Below, piece after piece: positions 33,188 through 41,444 of a DNA stretch of 64,000 nt. Made by a program: the position numbers and the translations under genes. Numbering within the stretch: the first letter of the stretch is position 1; every line of letters begins with the position of its first letter. The DNA comes from CAYRGY01 sp964424075. Its GTDB lineage: Bacteria > Patescibacteriota > Gracilibacteria > UBA1369. Under the pieces are notes generated by a model, which worked only from the letters and a program-made list of their open reading frames with translations, had not been told where the DNA came from and made no database searches. The stretch covers positions 58,201-122,200 of the forward strand of contig CAYRGY010000004.1 of the NCBI GenBank assembly GCA_964424075.1, in the 5' to 3' direction.

Positions 33188-33229
33188 GAGCCCCGATCCA
33201 CGCAAGTGGTATCGGGGCTCTCTCTTTTT
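33188..33229 (+). terminator. Strong Rho-independent terminator of the GC-rich unit
   Basis: GAGCCCCGAT (33188-33197) pairs with ATCGGGGCTC (33211-33220). Inside, CCAC (33198-33201) and GTGG (33206-33209) pair around a GCAA tetraloop with one bulged T. TCTCTTTTT follows. This is the clearest terminator in the window. Confidence 0.93.
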
Positions 33230-33599
33230 ATTGTTTTGCTACTAAATAAAACTCAATCAAAGTAACTGTTCCGATTAACATTAAGCCTGACCACCAAGTC
33301 AAAACTCCGATCAATTGAAAAACCAAACTTCCTACCGCTATCAATGTGAGTAATAACCCTTGTCGTAATGACACATTAATATGATCATAATAAATTTCAT
33401 TGCGATTAAGCCAAACTCTCAAATAGAATCCTGCAACAGTAAATGTACAGAATAAAGCAAAAGCTAAGCTAATAAAAAACATCACCAGAGCAAGCCCCAT
33501 TGATTCAAATGGATCCATTTTCACTAGAACTAAATAGAAAGCTATCCAACTAATAATGCCTGCGATTCCAATTATAGAAAGATATTTGTGATGTGACAT
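33228..33599 (-). CDS. Four-helix membrane protein, unknown
   Basis: A 123-residue hydrophobic protein with four predicted membrane helices (about residues 8-26, 34-57, 79-100 and 102-120). The basic loop RVWLNRNEIYYDHINVSLRQG sits between helices 2 and 3. No family motif is recognised, although similar small four-helix proteins are common in Patescibacteria. It starts at the last base of the UDG gene and is surely co-transcribed with it. Its stop codon touches the T run of the opposing terminator. Confidence 0.75.
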   Translation of the reverse strand: MSHHKYLSIIGIAGIISWIAFYLVLVKMDPFESMGLALVMFFISLAFALFCTFTVAGFYLRVWLNRNEIYYDHINVSLRQGLLLTLIAVGSLVFQLIGVLTWWSGLMLIGTVTLIEFYLVAKQ

Positions 33600-34171
33600 T
33601 ACATTTTCTTAAGTAGAATAGGTATTTTTTGCATATCATTAAGCAAGACTTGACGCAAAGCAGGATTATATAAAGCTGCTGCGGGATGATACATCGGAAG
33701 AATAACTTGTTTTTCACTAAATAATCCAGTAATTCTTTTTGTTTGACCATGAACCTCTGAAATTTTTAAACCGGGCAAAAATCTAGCCATGGAGTGCCTG
33801 CCCAGTGTAACAATCAATTTCGGTTTTATTAATGCAATTTGTGATTCCAAGTATTGCCAACAAGTTTCAATCTCATTTTCCAATGGATCTCGGTTTTCAG
33901 GAGGCCTACATTTAACAATATTGGTAATATACACTTGCTCTCTAGTGATTCCGATTGACTCAATTAATACATTTAAAAATTTGCCGGCTGCACCAACAAA
34001 AGGTTCACCTTTCAAATCCTCATCCCGTCCAGGCCCTTCGCCAATAAACACTATGTTTGTGTCATAATTACCAATTCCAGGAACTGCCTGAGTACGATTT
34101 TTACATAATCTGCACAACTCACAATTTCGTATACGCTCTGCTATTTTATCTAGAGCAACTGACTTATCCAT
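33599..34171 (-). CDS. Family 4 uracil-DNA glycosylase (4Fe-4S)
   Basis: A 190-residue type 4 UDG that removes uracil from DNA. Cluster cysteines are C17, C20, C88 and C104 (CELC near the start, KCRPPENR, ETCW), with an extra C23. The catalytic and binding motifs are GEGPGRDED (about 44-52), KCRPPENRDP, and HPAAALYNP (about 162-170). GAAGKFLNVLI is typical of the family. Families 4 and 5 differ in the first motif, and GEGPGRDED fits family 4. It overlaps neighbours by one base on both sides, forming a tight leftward operon. Confidence 0.95.
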   Translation of the reverse strand: MDKSVALDKIAERIRNCELCRLCKNRTQAVPGIGNYDTNIVFIGEGPGRDEDLKGEPFVGAAGKFLNVLIESIGITREQVYITNIVKCRPPENRDPLENEIETCWQYLESQIALIKPKLIVTLGRHSMARFLPGLKISEVHGQTKRITGLFSEKQVILPMYHPAAALYNPALRQVLLNDMQKIPILLKKM

Positions 34172-35106
34172 TAATCAATAGTCTTTTTTAAAAATAAGTG
34201 AATTACCATGAATCCAAAACCGGCTATCAAAAATAAAAGCGATAATCTTAAAACCTCGTCGCTAATAAAGCCTAAAATCAAACTCGCATATTCAATAGTA
34301 GCAACGCTATGCTCGGAAAGACTTGAGCTGTTAAAAATAGTAATAAGCAACCTGTCTGTAAGAAAACTCATCCCCAGGCCAATCATTCCTGCCAAAACAA
34401 TGGCAATGGAATGATACTTAATTACAGTAGAAAAAGGCTTGTAGACTAAAAATGCAATCACGACCAAAATTGATATCAAAACTATAAACAAAATATTGCT
34501 ATAAAATTGAACATTAGCAATTAATGTTCCAGGAATAAATGAATTTAAATTATCAACTTCATCCGGAACTTCATTATAGATAGCGACTTCAAATTCACTT
34601 ATTATAGGAGCTACTATTAATTCATAATCTACTCCAGCAGGTACACATCTAGGAAAGGCGTTTTCAATATTCTTAAAATCAGCTTCAGAAGCACAAGTAG
34701 GAAGTTTCTTAAATATATCATAAGTGAGGGAATTTGCCACAGTTAACATGCTATCCCGAAGATCTGTTAAATTCAGATTTACGGGTTGTTCGGGATTTTG
34801 CTTTAGCTTTTCGATATTCGCTCCCAATTCTGTCATTAGTCCTTTAAACATAGCTACTGTATACGCTTCTCTAATTTCAGCATCCAATTCTTCTACAGAA
34901 TAATAAGTACTGATCATTTCACTTTCACCATGAATATTGGTAGATACCTCAGTTAATAAGTACTCATAACTTTGCTCGACAACGGTATTTGCATAGAACT
35001 CTCCACTAAAAAATGTCTTATTTAAGGCATATAAATAAAAATTAGGTACTGCTGCCACAATAAATAAGAATATAAAAAATGAGGCAAAGATCTTTCTGAT
35101 AGTCAT
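34171..35106 (-). CDS. Hypothetical membrane protein with large extracytoplasmic domain
   Basis: A 311-residue protein with one N-terminal helix (about residues 7-26), an extracytoplasmic region of about 180 residues with two cysteines (PTCASEADF, FPRCVPAG; a likely disulfide), and three C-terminal helices (about 208-226, 237-255 and 280-302). I do not recognise the family. It starts just upstream of the UDG gene and shares its operon. The layout is reminiscent of sensor-like or channel-like proteins, but no signature supports either. Confidence 0.75.
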   Translation of the reverse strand: MTIRKIFASFFIFLFIVAAVPNFYLYALNKTFFSGEFYANTVVEQSYEYLLTEVSTNIHGESEMISTYYSVEELDAEIREAYTVAMFKGLMTELGANIEKLKQNPEQPVNLNLTDLRDSMLTVANSLTYDIFKKLPTCASEADFKNIENAFPRCVPAGVDYELIVAPIISEFEVAIYNEVPDEVDNLNSFIPGTLIANVQFYSNILFIVLISILVVIAFLVYKPFSTVIKYHSIAIVLAGMIGLGMSFLTDRLLITIFNSSSLSEHSVATIEYASLILGFISDEVLRLSLLFLIAGFGFMVIHLFLKKTID

Positions 35107-35163
35107 TTAACCGGATTTAATGCTCACTTAATTTAAACTAAAAACATCTGCTAGTAAATATTT

Positions 35164-36231
35164 TTAATCCTTTTTTATTTCAGGAATTATCACACTGTCA
35201 GACAATAAATATTTAGGCTCATTAGATGTTTCAGTAACTTTTTTCTTCACTAAATCCTGATCATACTGATCAGACAAAACCTTCCATTTGACCTCACGAT
35301 GTAATCTTCCAGGCATTGAAAATCCTGAAGCCTTTTTATGACCACCCCCTCCGAACGCTTCAGCAAAAGTAGCTAAATCAATATCCTCTCGTCTGGTCCT
35401 AAAAGATCCTTTGACATTCCCCTTGCCATCTTCATTTAAAAGTATTGTAAATTTGGATCCGGGCACAGAATTCAAAAAGTCCACCACTCCAGACAAATCC
35501 TCAGATGTAGCTTCACACTCCTCAAAATCTTGCTCTGTAACAACAGAAATTGTTACCCCTTCCTCATTTACCTGCGCTCTTTCCAATACTCGCCCCCAAA
35601 TTCTTAATGTAGCCAAAGAAGTGGTTTGAAATAAATTTTTTGAAATTACCTTAACCTTAGCTCCAAGTTCTACCAACTTTGATGAAATTTCAAAAACTTC
35701 CAAAGTAGTATTCTGATGCTTCAAACTACCTGTATCATTATAAATTCCGGCCAATAGTCCTGTCGCCATATCAGGATTAATTCGCACTCCAAGATAGGTC
35801 TGCATTTTATAAATAACCATAGTTGTGGAAGCACTTTGCACATCTACAATATTCAATGTTCCAAAATTATCATTTGATGGGTGATGATCAATATTGATAA
35901 CAGGAATTGTTCCATCAAATATGCCTGGATATTTTTGATCAAATTTAGTCATATAAGATGCTCCTGCATCTACAACAAAAATTAAATCATAATCACTTAA
36001 ATTGAATTCATTTATATAAAGTGATGTATCACTTAAAAATCTAAATCTTTCCGGAATTTCATCTATACAGGCTTGATCAGCAGCTTTGCCCATATTCTTC
36101 AACATAAGATATAAAGCATTTACTGCGCCTAAAGTGTCTCCGTCCGGTTTCTTATGAGCAATCAACAAGATTCTATTTGCCTTCTTAATCAACTCCCCTG
36201 TCTTTTCAAATAAATTTTTCATTTCAAACAT
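35164..36231 (-). CDS. DHH/DHHA1 phosphoesterase (NrnA-like)
   Basis: A 355-residue NrnA/DHH-DHHA1 enzyme, which degrades oligoribonucleotides, and in some bacteria pAp or cyclic dinucleotides. DHH-domain motifs: LIAHKKPDGDTLGA (about residues 23-36), VVDAG (about 86-90), and the DHH signature NIDHHPSNDNFG (about 114-125). TGLLAGIYNDTGSLKH follows. The DHHA1 domain has FRTRREDIDLATFAEAFGGGGHKKASGF. All metal-binding motifs appear intact. The ATG at 36231 is preceded at a few bases by none of the usual SD; a second Met (M4) is possible. Confidence 0.92.
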   Translation of the reverse strand: MFEMKNLFEKTGELIKKANRILLIAHKKPDGDTLGAVNALYLMLKNMGKAADQACIDEIPERFRFLSDTSLYINEFNLSDYDLIFVVDAGASYMTKFDQKYPGIFDGTIPVINIDHHPSNDNFGTLNIVDVQSASTTMVIYKMQTYLGVRINPDMATGLLAGIYNDTGSLKHQNTTLEVFEISSKLVELGAKVKVISKNLFQTTSLATLRIWGRVLERAQVNEEGVTISVVTEQDFEECEATSEDLSGVVDFLNSVPGSKFTILLNEDGKGNVKGSFRTRREDIDLATFAEAFGGGGHKKASGFSMPGRLHREVKWKVLSDQYDQDLVKKKVTETSNEPKYLLSDSVIIPEIKKD

Positions 36232-36317
36232 TTAAGTTTGTAATTTTACTTAAATTTTAGCTTTATATCAACATTAAAAGAGTGCTAAAATTTTGAAGCT
36301 GTTTCATTATCATCATT

Positions 36318-37247
36318 ATGGCTAAATTACAAATTGCATTTTTTGGGAGTCCGGAACTTGCCTGCCCTTTATTGCAAGCTCTTAACAATGATTCTGATAT
36401 AAAAGTTGAAGCTGTGATTACAGCCCCCGATCGACCTGCGGGCAGAAAAAAACTTCTGTCAGCACCTCCAATAAAAGAGCTAGCTACAAAACTCAGTATT
36501 ACTACATTTCAACCAGAATCCTTGAGAAAAGATAGTGAATTAAAAACACATCTCAAATCATTAAATCTGGATTTTTTGGTAGTATTCGCCTTCGGTCAAA
36601 TTTTAGATCAGGTAACCCTTGATATTCCCAAAATTGCCCCTATAAACATTCATGGCTCCCTTTTACCAAAATATAGAGGCGCTTCTCCTGTTGAAGCAGC
36701 CATATTAAGCAATGAACAATCCACAGGCATTTCAATAATGAAAATGGTGAAACAGATGGACGCTGGCCCTGTTTATGAACAATATGAATTTCCCATCTCA
36801 GTTGATGACACTGCAATAGAAGTTAAAAACAATTTGGGGCAAATTGCAGTAAAATACACTGCAGAAACGCTTCAAAAAATTGCATCTGGAAAGCTTGTTG
36901 CAGCTGAACAAGATCATACCAAAGCTACTTATTGTCATAAAATTGAAAAATCCTCCGGTCAGATATTTCTTGAAAAACACTCTAGCTCAGAGATAATGCA
37001 AATGTGGAAAGCCTTTACTCCATGGCCGGGTATTTGGCTAATGCATAAAAACAAAAAAGTGAAGATTTTAAATATCAAGCCTAGCAAAGATCTTGGCTTA
37101 AAACCTAAACTCATTAGTGATAATAAAAATATTTTTTTAAGCACAAAAGATGGCTGTCTTGAAGTGCAAGAATTACAACTTGAAGGGAAAAATGCCCTCA
37201 ACTCAACCCAATTTTTAAGCGGCAACAGTCAGTTTTTTACCGATTAA
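36318..37247 (+). CDS. fmt: Methionyl-tRNA formyltransferase
   Basis: A 309-residue Fmt that formylates Met-tRNA(fMet). Motifs: FFGSPELACPLL (about residues 8-19), APDRPAGRKK, and NIHGSLLPKYRGASPVEAAIL (about 109-129) with the SLLP loop and catalytic His. The folate-binding Asp is in MDAGPVYEQ (about 148-156). The C-terminal OB-like domain is recognisable from RAF-like FTPWPGIWL. The length is normal. It diverges from the DHH gene and overlaps the opposing O-antigen ligase gene by 33 bases at its 3' end. No def gene is adjacent. Confidence 0.96.
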   Translation: MAKLQIAFFGSPELACPLLQALNNDSDIKVEAVITAPDRPAGRKKLLSAPPIKELATKLSITTFQPESLRKDSELKTHLKSLNLDFLVVFAFGQILDQVTLDIPKIAPINIHGSLLPKYRGASPVEAAILSNEQSTGISIMKMVKQMDAGPVYEQYEFPISVDDTAIEVKNNLGQIAVKYTAETLQKIASGKLVAAEQDHTKATYCHKIEKSSGQIFLEKHSSSEIMQMWKAFTPWPGIWLMHKNKKVKILNIKPSKDLGLKPKLISDNKNIFLSTKDGCLEVQELQLEGKNALNSTQFLSGNSQFFTD

Positions 37248-38468
37248 AATACCAATTGCAATCATTAAAATGATCAGGCCTTGTGGTAAAGTATACAAGT
37301 GATGATCAAACAAACCTAGAATGGCTAAACTACCTAATAATGACAATAAATTAACTTTCCAGGCATTCTTTAGCAAAGTGCCCCACCAAATCAAATAAGC
37401 AACAGCACCCAGCAATCCCAGTTCAGCAAAAGCCAATAAATAAATGTTATGTAGAGGCTGATTTTGCCAGGCCTCAAAACCGGACAAATTTAAAACATAA
37501 TTATTCAAACCAACTCCCGTCCAAATATTATTTAAGAATAATTCAATAAATGCAGCATATTGACTGCCTCTAAACTCCAGACCGCTCCAATCCAAATTGA
37601 TAATTCTAGCAATTATTAATTGATCTAACCTAAAAATAAATAAAATAAACAGTAAAACAAAAGCTATTCCAATTAACAACAACCAATCAATTTTCTGTTT
37701 GGTCCTTAAAAAGTAATCAATAATTAAAGCGACAAAAACCAACCAAGCAGCTCTGGAGAATGTTAAAATCAGCAATACGGATATGAACCCAATTACAATC
37801 CAATCATTACGGCGAGGATTATGCAATAACAATGCAGCAGTAAAAATTAAAAATGTTGCCAATATATTGGGATGGGCAAAAGTTCCATAAGCTCTCAATT
37901 GCTTCAGCTCAGCAATATCAATTTTAGCTACATTGGCAAAATCGATATTCAAAATAGGTTCACCAATAATTTCCAGGCCGACAGATGAATTATTGATGAA
38001 TTGAGTGATCGCAATTAAGCCCTGAAATATTACTGTTACGATAAGTGACAATTTGAGAGTCTTGAAATCTAGCATCCCTGAAGCGATAACTAGTGCAAAA
38101 AGACCATATTGAATAAATCTTATAATGCCGAATAAGCTTAATATTGAATCAGATGCAAAAAAAATTCCCAAAATCATAAAGGAAATAAGCAGTAGCCATA
38201 TTACCGACAAAACTCGAAAATCGAATTTAAGCAAACTAGGTTTTTTGTATATTAAAATTGCGAAAAGAAGCAGAATAACTGTTATAAAGACATCTGTCTG
38301 ATTCAGAATAATCCAATTGAAAACATTCTGATCTGCATAAATTTGCTGCCCCGACTTATATAGTACTGTCTGAATCTGCCAAGGAAAGGTAAATATTGTT
38401 AGCATTACAAGCCATTTGACAATATTCTCCAATTTCAGTTTATTGAGCTGCTTCTTCAGTTTGTTCAA
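37215..38468 (-). CDS. O-antigen ligase/Wzy-like polytopic membrane protein
   Basis: A 417-residue protein with about eleven hydrophobic segments. In the Wzy_C/O-antigen ligase region, TFAHPNILATFLIF (about residues 197-210) is followed by TFSRAAWLVFV and, after an extended loop, NNIWTGVGLNNYVLN and PLHNIYLLAFAELGLLGAVAYL (about 335-358). The Arg and His residues there are typical of WaaL-type ligases and Wzy polymerases. It likely acts on surface polysaccharide on the outer membrane face of the cytoplasmic membrane. The start overlaps the solute-binding protein stop by 29 bases. Which of ligase or polymerase cannot be told. Confidence 0.82.
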   Translation of the reverse strand: MNKLKKQLNKLKLENIVKWLVMLTIFTFPWQIQTVLYKSGQQIYADQNVFNWIILNQTDVFITVILLLFAILIYKKPSLLKFDFRVLSVIWLLLISFMILGIFFASDSILSLFGIIRFIQYGLFALVIASGMLDFKTLKLSLIVTVIFQGLIAITQFINNSSVGLEIIGEPILNIDFANVAKIDIAELKQLRAYGTFAHPNILATFLIFTAALLLHNPRRNDWIVIGFISVLLILTFSRAAWLVFVALIIDYFLRTKQKIDWLLLIGIAFVLLFILFIFRLDQLIIARIINLDWSGLEFRGSQYAAFIELFLNNIWTGVGLNNYVLNLSGFEAWQNQPLHNIYLLAFAELGLLGAVAYLIWWGTLLKNAWKVNLLSLLGSLAILGLFDHHLYTLPQGLIILMIAIGILIGKKLTVAA

Positions 38469-39891
38469 GCGGAATTGTAATTACTGGCGGGAAAATACCG
38501 GAATCCGGCAGAGCAACATTAATCATATCCTGAGCTGATTTAACTGCATCTTTGGGAGATATTGTCGCTAAAACATCATTTATAGCATTAGTGAATGCTT
38601 TGGTATATAAATCCCAATCATAAACTATAAAGCTTTCCGCAAAACCTACTTGCTCAGCAAAAACTCCATAGATCGGATCCTCAATTTGCTCTTGAATTAA
38701 ATCACGTCTTGATGTCGGCCGATTAGTCTTTTCATTGTAATATCTCAGATTATCAGCAGTAGTCATAAATATCAAAAAATCCCAGGCTTCCTGTGGATGT
38801 TCGGTAGTTCTGGAAACAGTTTCCAGAAAATAATTAGCGAATACATCTCGTTTTTCAGTTGAAGTTGCAGGATCATTTACCTGTGGAACAGGCGCAATTC
38901 TAATAACTGAAGGGTCAATAACCTTTACACCTTGCTGATCATACTCGGCTACCTGATCTTGAATTAGCTGATAGTGATATGAATATCCGAAGATAGTAGC
39001 GACTTTCCCTCTAGCAAAAGAACCGACTTCTTTAGCATCTGATTTGCTATCAGAAATATATTGATTCCAAGAATAGTTTTGCTGAGAAGCCAGCCCAAAA
39101 CTGGTATATAGTCTCAAGGCTTCAACTGCAGGATTGATAGATACTCCATTAGCATCTGTTGCCTGTTGATTGGCAAATTGAACCTGAGTATAACCATCAT
39201 TATATAACTTAGTCTTATACTGCAACATCAGCGTATAAAGAATATCCAATGAACGACTAATGTTGTCAGCTCTGCCCATAGCAGTTCCTGCAACTTCGAA
39301 ACGCTCAAAGCTATTATCTGCTTTAGTCAGCTTAAAAACATCATCCTTAAATTCATCCCAGGTTGCTGCCGGTCGACCCCGCTCCGGAACTCGATCATCA
39401 TATAAATCCTTATTGTAATACAAAGCTAAAACATCAACTCCCAGCGGCAATCCAAAAACCTTTTGTTGACCATCTCGAGGGTCTATAAGTAAAGCATCCT
39501 TGGAAGCAACTGTCACAAAAGTTTCATCAAATTGTTGTGGTGTATAATAGTCAGGAGGCATAGGAGTCAACTTTTTGGTATGCCTTGCCAGCCAATAATT
39601 GGGAACTGAAAAAATATCAGGCCCTTCCCCTTCCGCCAATTCATTCAAAATTAAGCTATAGTATTCTTCCGGGTTCTCAAATTTTCGATATTTAATAATA
39701 ACATTGGGATGAGTGGCTTGATATTGCTGAATGAGCGGTCGAATAACGTCCTCTTCATCATATAATTTATAGTACACCAGCTCCACTCTTCCCGTAGGCG
39801 CTTTAGAAACAGGCTCAGCTTTTTTGAAACAGCCTGTGAACAGTGACGCTAAGATTAAAACTATAACTATAGATCGAAAGTAATTCTTCAT
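38440..39891 (-). CDS. Extracellular solute-binding lipoprotein (family 1, sugar-type)
   Basis: A 483-residue protein with a lipoprotein signal (hydrophobic stretch, lipobox LFTGC, acylated C21). The mature part resembles family 1 solute-binding proteins of carbohydrate ABC transporters: VELVYYKLYDEEDVIRPLIQQYQATHPNVIIKY, DIFSVPNYWLARH, LPLGVDVLALYYNKDLYDD, PATWDEFKDDVFKLT, and a C-terminal EAWDFLIFMTT. It is larger than typical (about 420-450). No ABC permease or ATPase gene adjoins; it lies between a GT2 and an O-antigen ligase-like gene. It may serve a distant permease or scavenge sugars. Confidence 0.85.
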   Translation of the reverse strand: MKNYFRSIVIVLILASLFTGCFKKAEPVSKAPTGRVELVYYKLYDEEDVIRPLIQQYQATHPNVIIKYRKFENPEEYYSLILNELAEGEGPDIFSVPNYWLARHTKKLTPMPPDYYTPQQFDETFVTVASKDALLIDPRDGQQKVFGLPLGVDVLALYYNKDLYDDRVPERGRPAATWDEFKDDVFKLTKADNSFERFEVAGTAMGRADNISRSLDILYTLMLQYKTKLYNDGYTQVQFANQQATDANGVSINPAVEALRLYTSFGLASQQNYSWNQYISDSKSDAKEVGSFARGKVATIFGYSYHYQLIQDQVAEYDQQGVKVIDPSVIRIAPVPQVNDPATSTEKRDVFANYFLETVSRTTEHPQEAWDFLIFMTTADNLRYYNEKTNRPTSRRDLIQEQIEDPIYGVFAEQVGFAESFIVYDWDLYTKAFTNAINDVLATISPKDAVKSAQDMINVALPDSGIFPPVITIPLEQTEEAAQ

Positions 39892-39905
39892 ATTGTATTT
39901 TTTGT

Positions 39906-40838
39906 TTACTTTAGCATTGATTTACCTTTTTTCAAACCTCTAAGTAAATATTTCTTGGAAAGACAATAAAAATATATAGATGAAATTCGACCCCTAAAAA
40001 TCTTATGTAAGATTTCCAGCAACCAGAGATTGATTGGATTAGATAAAAGCTTGAGAATGAGCCACTTAATTGCTCCCGGCACCTTTTTTAATTGAGGATA
40101 TTTCTTGTGAATAAGCCAAGCCGAAGCTCCGATAGCCTCCATTCTACGCGGCATTTCAGCAAGAGCCATTGCATGATCATGATAGGCGATCGCCCAAGAA
40201 TTATACAATAATTTGAAATTAGCCTTTTGTTGCAAGCGATAGCCTAATTCAATATCCTCCCAACCATATCCTGAAAAAACAGAATCAAAAGGAAATTTTT
40301 CTAACATTACCTTTTTCAAAGATATGTTAGAAGTATAAAAAAAATTATAATCAGCCAGTTTCTTGCCTCTTAATTTTTCATAAGCGAATTGATGACCTCC
40401 ATACCTACCAAAAAAGGATGACCCATTGGTTAGCCATTGCATATAAGGATTAACACTCAATTTCGGATGCCAAGCCGTAAAGCCCAATACCCCAACATTA
40501 TCGTCCGGATGAAGATAATGAAACTTTTGATGTTCATAAAGAAAATCATGAGTTACGATAATGTCATCCTGAATTAAAACTACAATCTTACCTTTTGCCG
40601 CTTCGACTCCCGTATTTCTTCCGACTCCCTGGCCGGAATTTTCCTGATAAAAATAGCGTAAAGTTTTGTGCTTTTCCTGAGCGGCTTCTACAACTTCGCG
40701 AGTATTATCAGTACTGCCGTCATCAACAACAATCACCTCATAGTCCTTGGTAGACATGCTTTGATTAAATATAGCTTCGAGCGAATCCCTCAATTTATCA
40801 GCTCGATTGTAAGCTGTAATAATAACACTAAAAAACAT
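39906..40838 (-). CDS. Family 2 glycosyltransferase
   Basis: A 310-residue GT-A enzyme. SVIITAYNRADKLRDSLEAIFNQS (about residues 4-27), VVDDGSTDNTREVV with the nucleotide-binding DD and DG pairs, NTGVEAAKGKIVVLIQDDIIV with the DxD-like metal-binding motif (QDD), and GYGWEDIELGYRLQQ (ED acid, about 197-211) are visible. The C-terminal basic region is amphipathic. It probably glycosylates a lipid-linked or protein acceptor at the inner membrane face. It starts upstream of the solute-binding lipoprotein gene and shares its strand. Confidence 0.92.
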   Translation of the reverse strand: MFFSVIITAYNRADKLRDSLEAIFNQSMSTKDYEVIVVDDGSTDNTREVVEAAQEKHKTLRYFYQENSGQGVGRNTGVEAAKGKIVVLIQDDIIVTHDFLYEHQKFHYLHPDDNVGVLGFTAWHPKLSVNPYMQWLTNGSSFFGRYGGHQFAYEKLRGKKLADYNFFYTSNISLKKVMLEKFPFDSVFSGYGWEDIELGYRLQQKANFKLLYNSWAIAYHDHAMALAEMPRRMEAIGASAWLIHKKYPQLKKVPGAIKWLILKLLSNPINLWLLEILHKIFRGRISSIYFYCLSKKYLLRGLKKGKSMLK

Positions 40839-40884
40839 GTACTAGTTAGATCATTTAATGCCCCAACATAGTACATGAATATTT

Positions 40885-41259
40885 CTAAGCATCAACTTCA
40901 ACAATATTTATCTCTTCCTGATCCGCCTTTTTTTGATAACTAATTAAGTTTAGCTGATCCACAAAAATCTCAGTTCGATGAAACTTACGACCTTCTTTTT
41001 CAAAGCTTGAGTTGGAAAGTCGACCTTCAAGTAGCACCGGAGCGCCTTTCTTTAAATAATCTCGACAAATTTCAGCGAGTTTTTCCCAGGCAATCACATT
41101 GTGAAAATCAGTATGGGTTTGCTTTTCTCCATCTTTATTTAACCAATTGCGGTTGGTAGCCACAGAAAACTTCGCACAACGTTTGCCGGAATCAAATTCC
41201 TTAAATTCCGGGTCTTTGGTGAGATTACCCAGCACCATTACTTTGTTTATGCTTCTCAT
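40885..41259 (-). CDS. ssb: Single-stranded DNA-binding protein
   Basis: A 124-residue SSB with an OB fold: NKVMVLGNLTKDPEFKEF, KFSVATNRNW, TDFHNVIAWEKLAEICRDYLKKGAPVLLEGRLS, then FHRTEIFVDQL. SSB coats single-stranded DNA in replication and repair. The acidic C-terminal tip is short (EEINIVEVDA) and lacks the DDDIPF-like ending of E. coli SSB that binds partner proteins. The length is near the OB domain alone. It diverges from pgk, and a minus-strand terminator-like hairpin lies in its leader. Confidence 0.95.
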   Translation of the reverse strand: MRSINKVMVLGNLTKDPEFKEFDSGKRCAKFSVATNRNWLNKDGEKQTHTDFHNVIAWEKLAEICRDYLKKGAPVLLEGRLSNSSFEKEGRKFHRTEIFVDQLNLISYQKKADQEEINIVEVDA

Positions 41260-41329
41260 AATATATAGTTATGTTGTAAATGCTTCACAAAAATAACAAT
41301 TCGAAATTATCGCAAAATAAAATCCACAT

Positions 41330-41354
41330 AAAAAATAGCCTTATCAAAGGCTAT
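41330..41354 (-). terminator. Terminator-like hairpin in the ssb leader
   Basis: On the minus strand ATAGCCTT (41354-41347) pairs with AAGGCTAT (41342-41335) around a 4-base loop, followed by TTTTTT (41335-41330). It ends about 70 bases before the ssb ATG. No gene on the minus strand lies upstream to need a terminator there, so attenuation of ssb, or blocking of antisense transcription from pgk, are possibilities. Confidence 0.6.
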
Positions 41355-41394
41355 GACATATTTGCTTTTTCAAATCGAAAGTCAACACCCTCAT

Positions 41395-41422
41395 TTGCTA
41401 AACAGAGAAATCCTGCTATTAT
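41395..41422 (+). promoter_or_regulatory. Promoter for pgk
   Basis: TTGCTA (41395-41400), a 16-base spacer and TATTAT (41417-41422). The predicted start near 41429 is about 16 bases before the ATG at 41445, so the leader is nearly absent. It supports that ATG and argues against a longer frame opening at 41280. Confidence 0.6.
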
Positions 41423-41444
41423 CGCTATAGCACTAATCAAAAAT

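Larger units (their letters stand above)
31985..33221 (+). mobile_element. GC-rich island of foreign composition bracketed by inverted repeats
   Basis: From about 31985 to 33221 the base composition jumps: 40 of 60 bases are G or C at 32341-32400, against 16 of 60 at 31081-31140 in lepB. The change is abrupt at both ends. The segment holds one long gene with strong GC3 bias and a clear Shine-Dalgarno, unlike its neighbours, plus its own leader and terminator. The 19-bp inverted repeats mark its ends. No transposase, integrase or tRNA target is present. Transfer from a GC-rich source is the simplest reading; an assembly chimera must be excluded. Confidence 0.55.

Noticed and set aside
41280..41444. 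Longer pgk frame from 41280
   Set aside because: It reads through the pgk promoter and the ssb-leader hairpin; other Pgk proteins start at the position of 41445.
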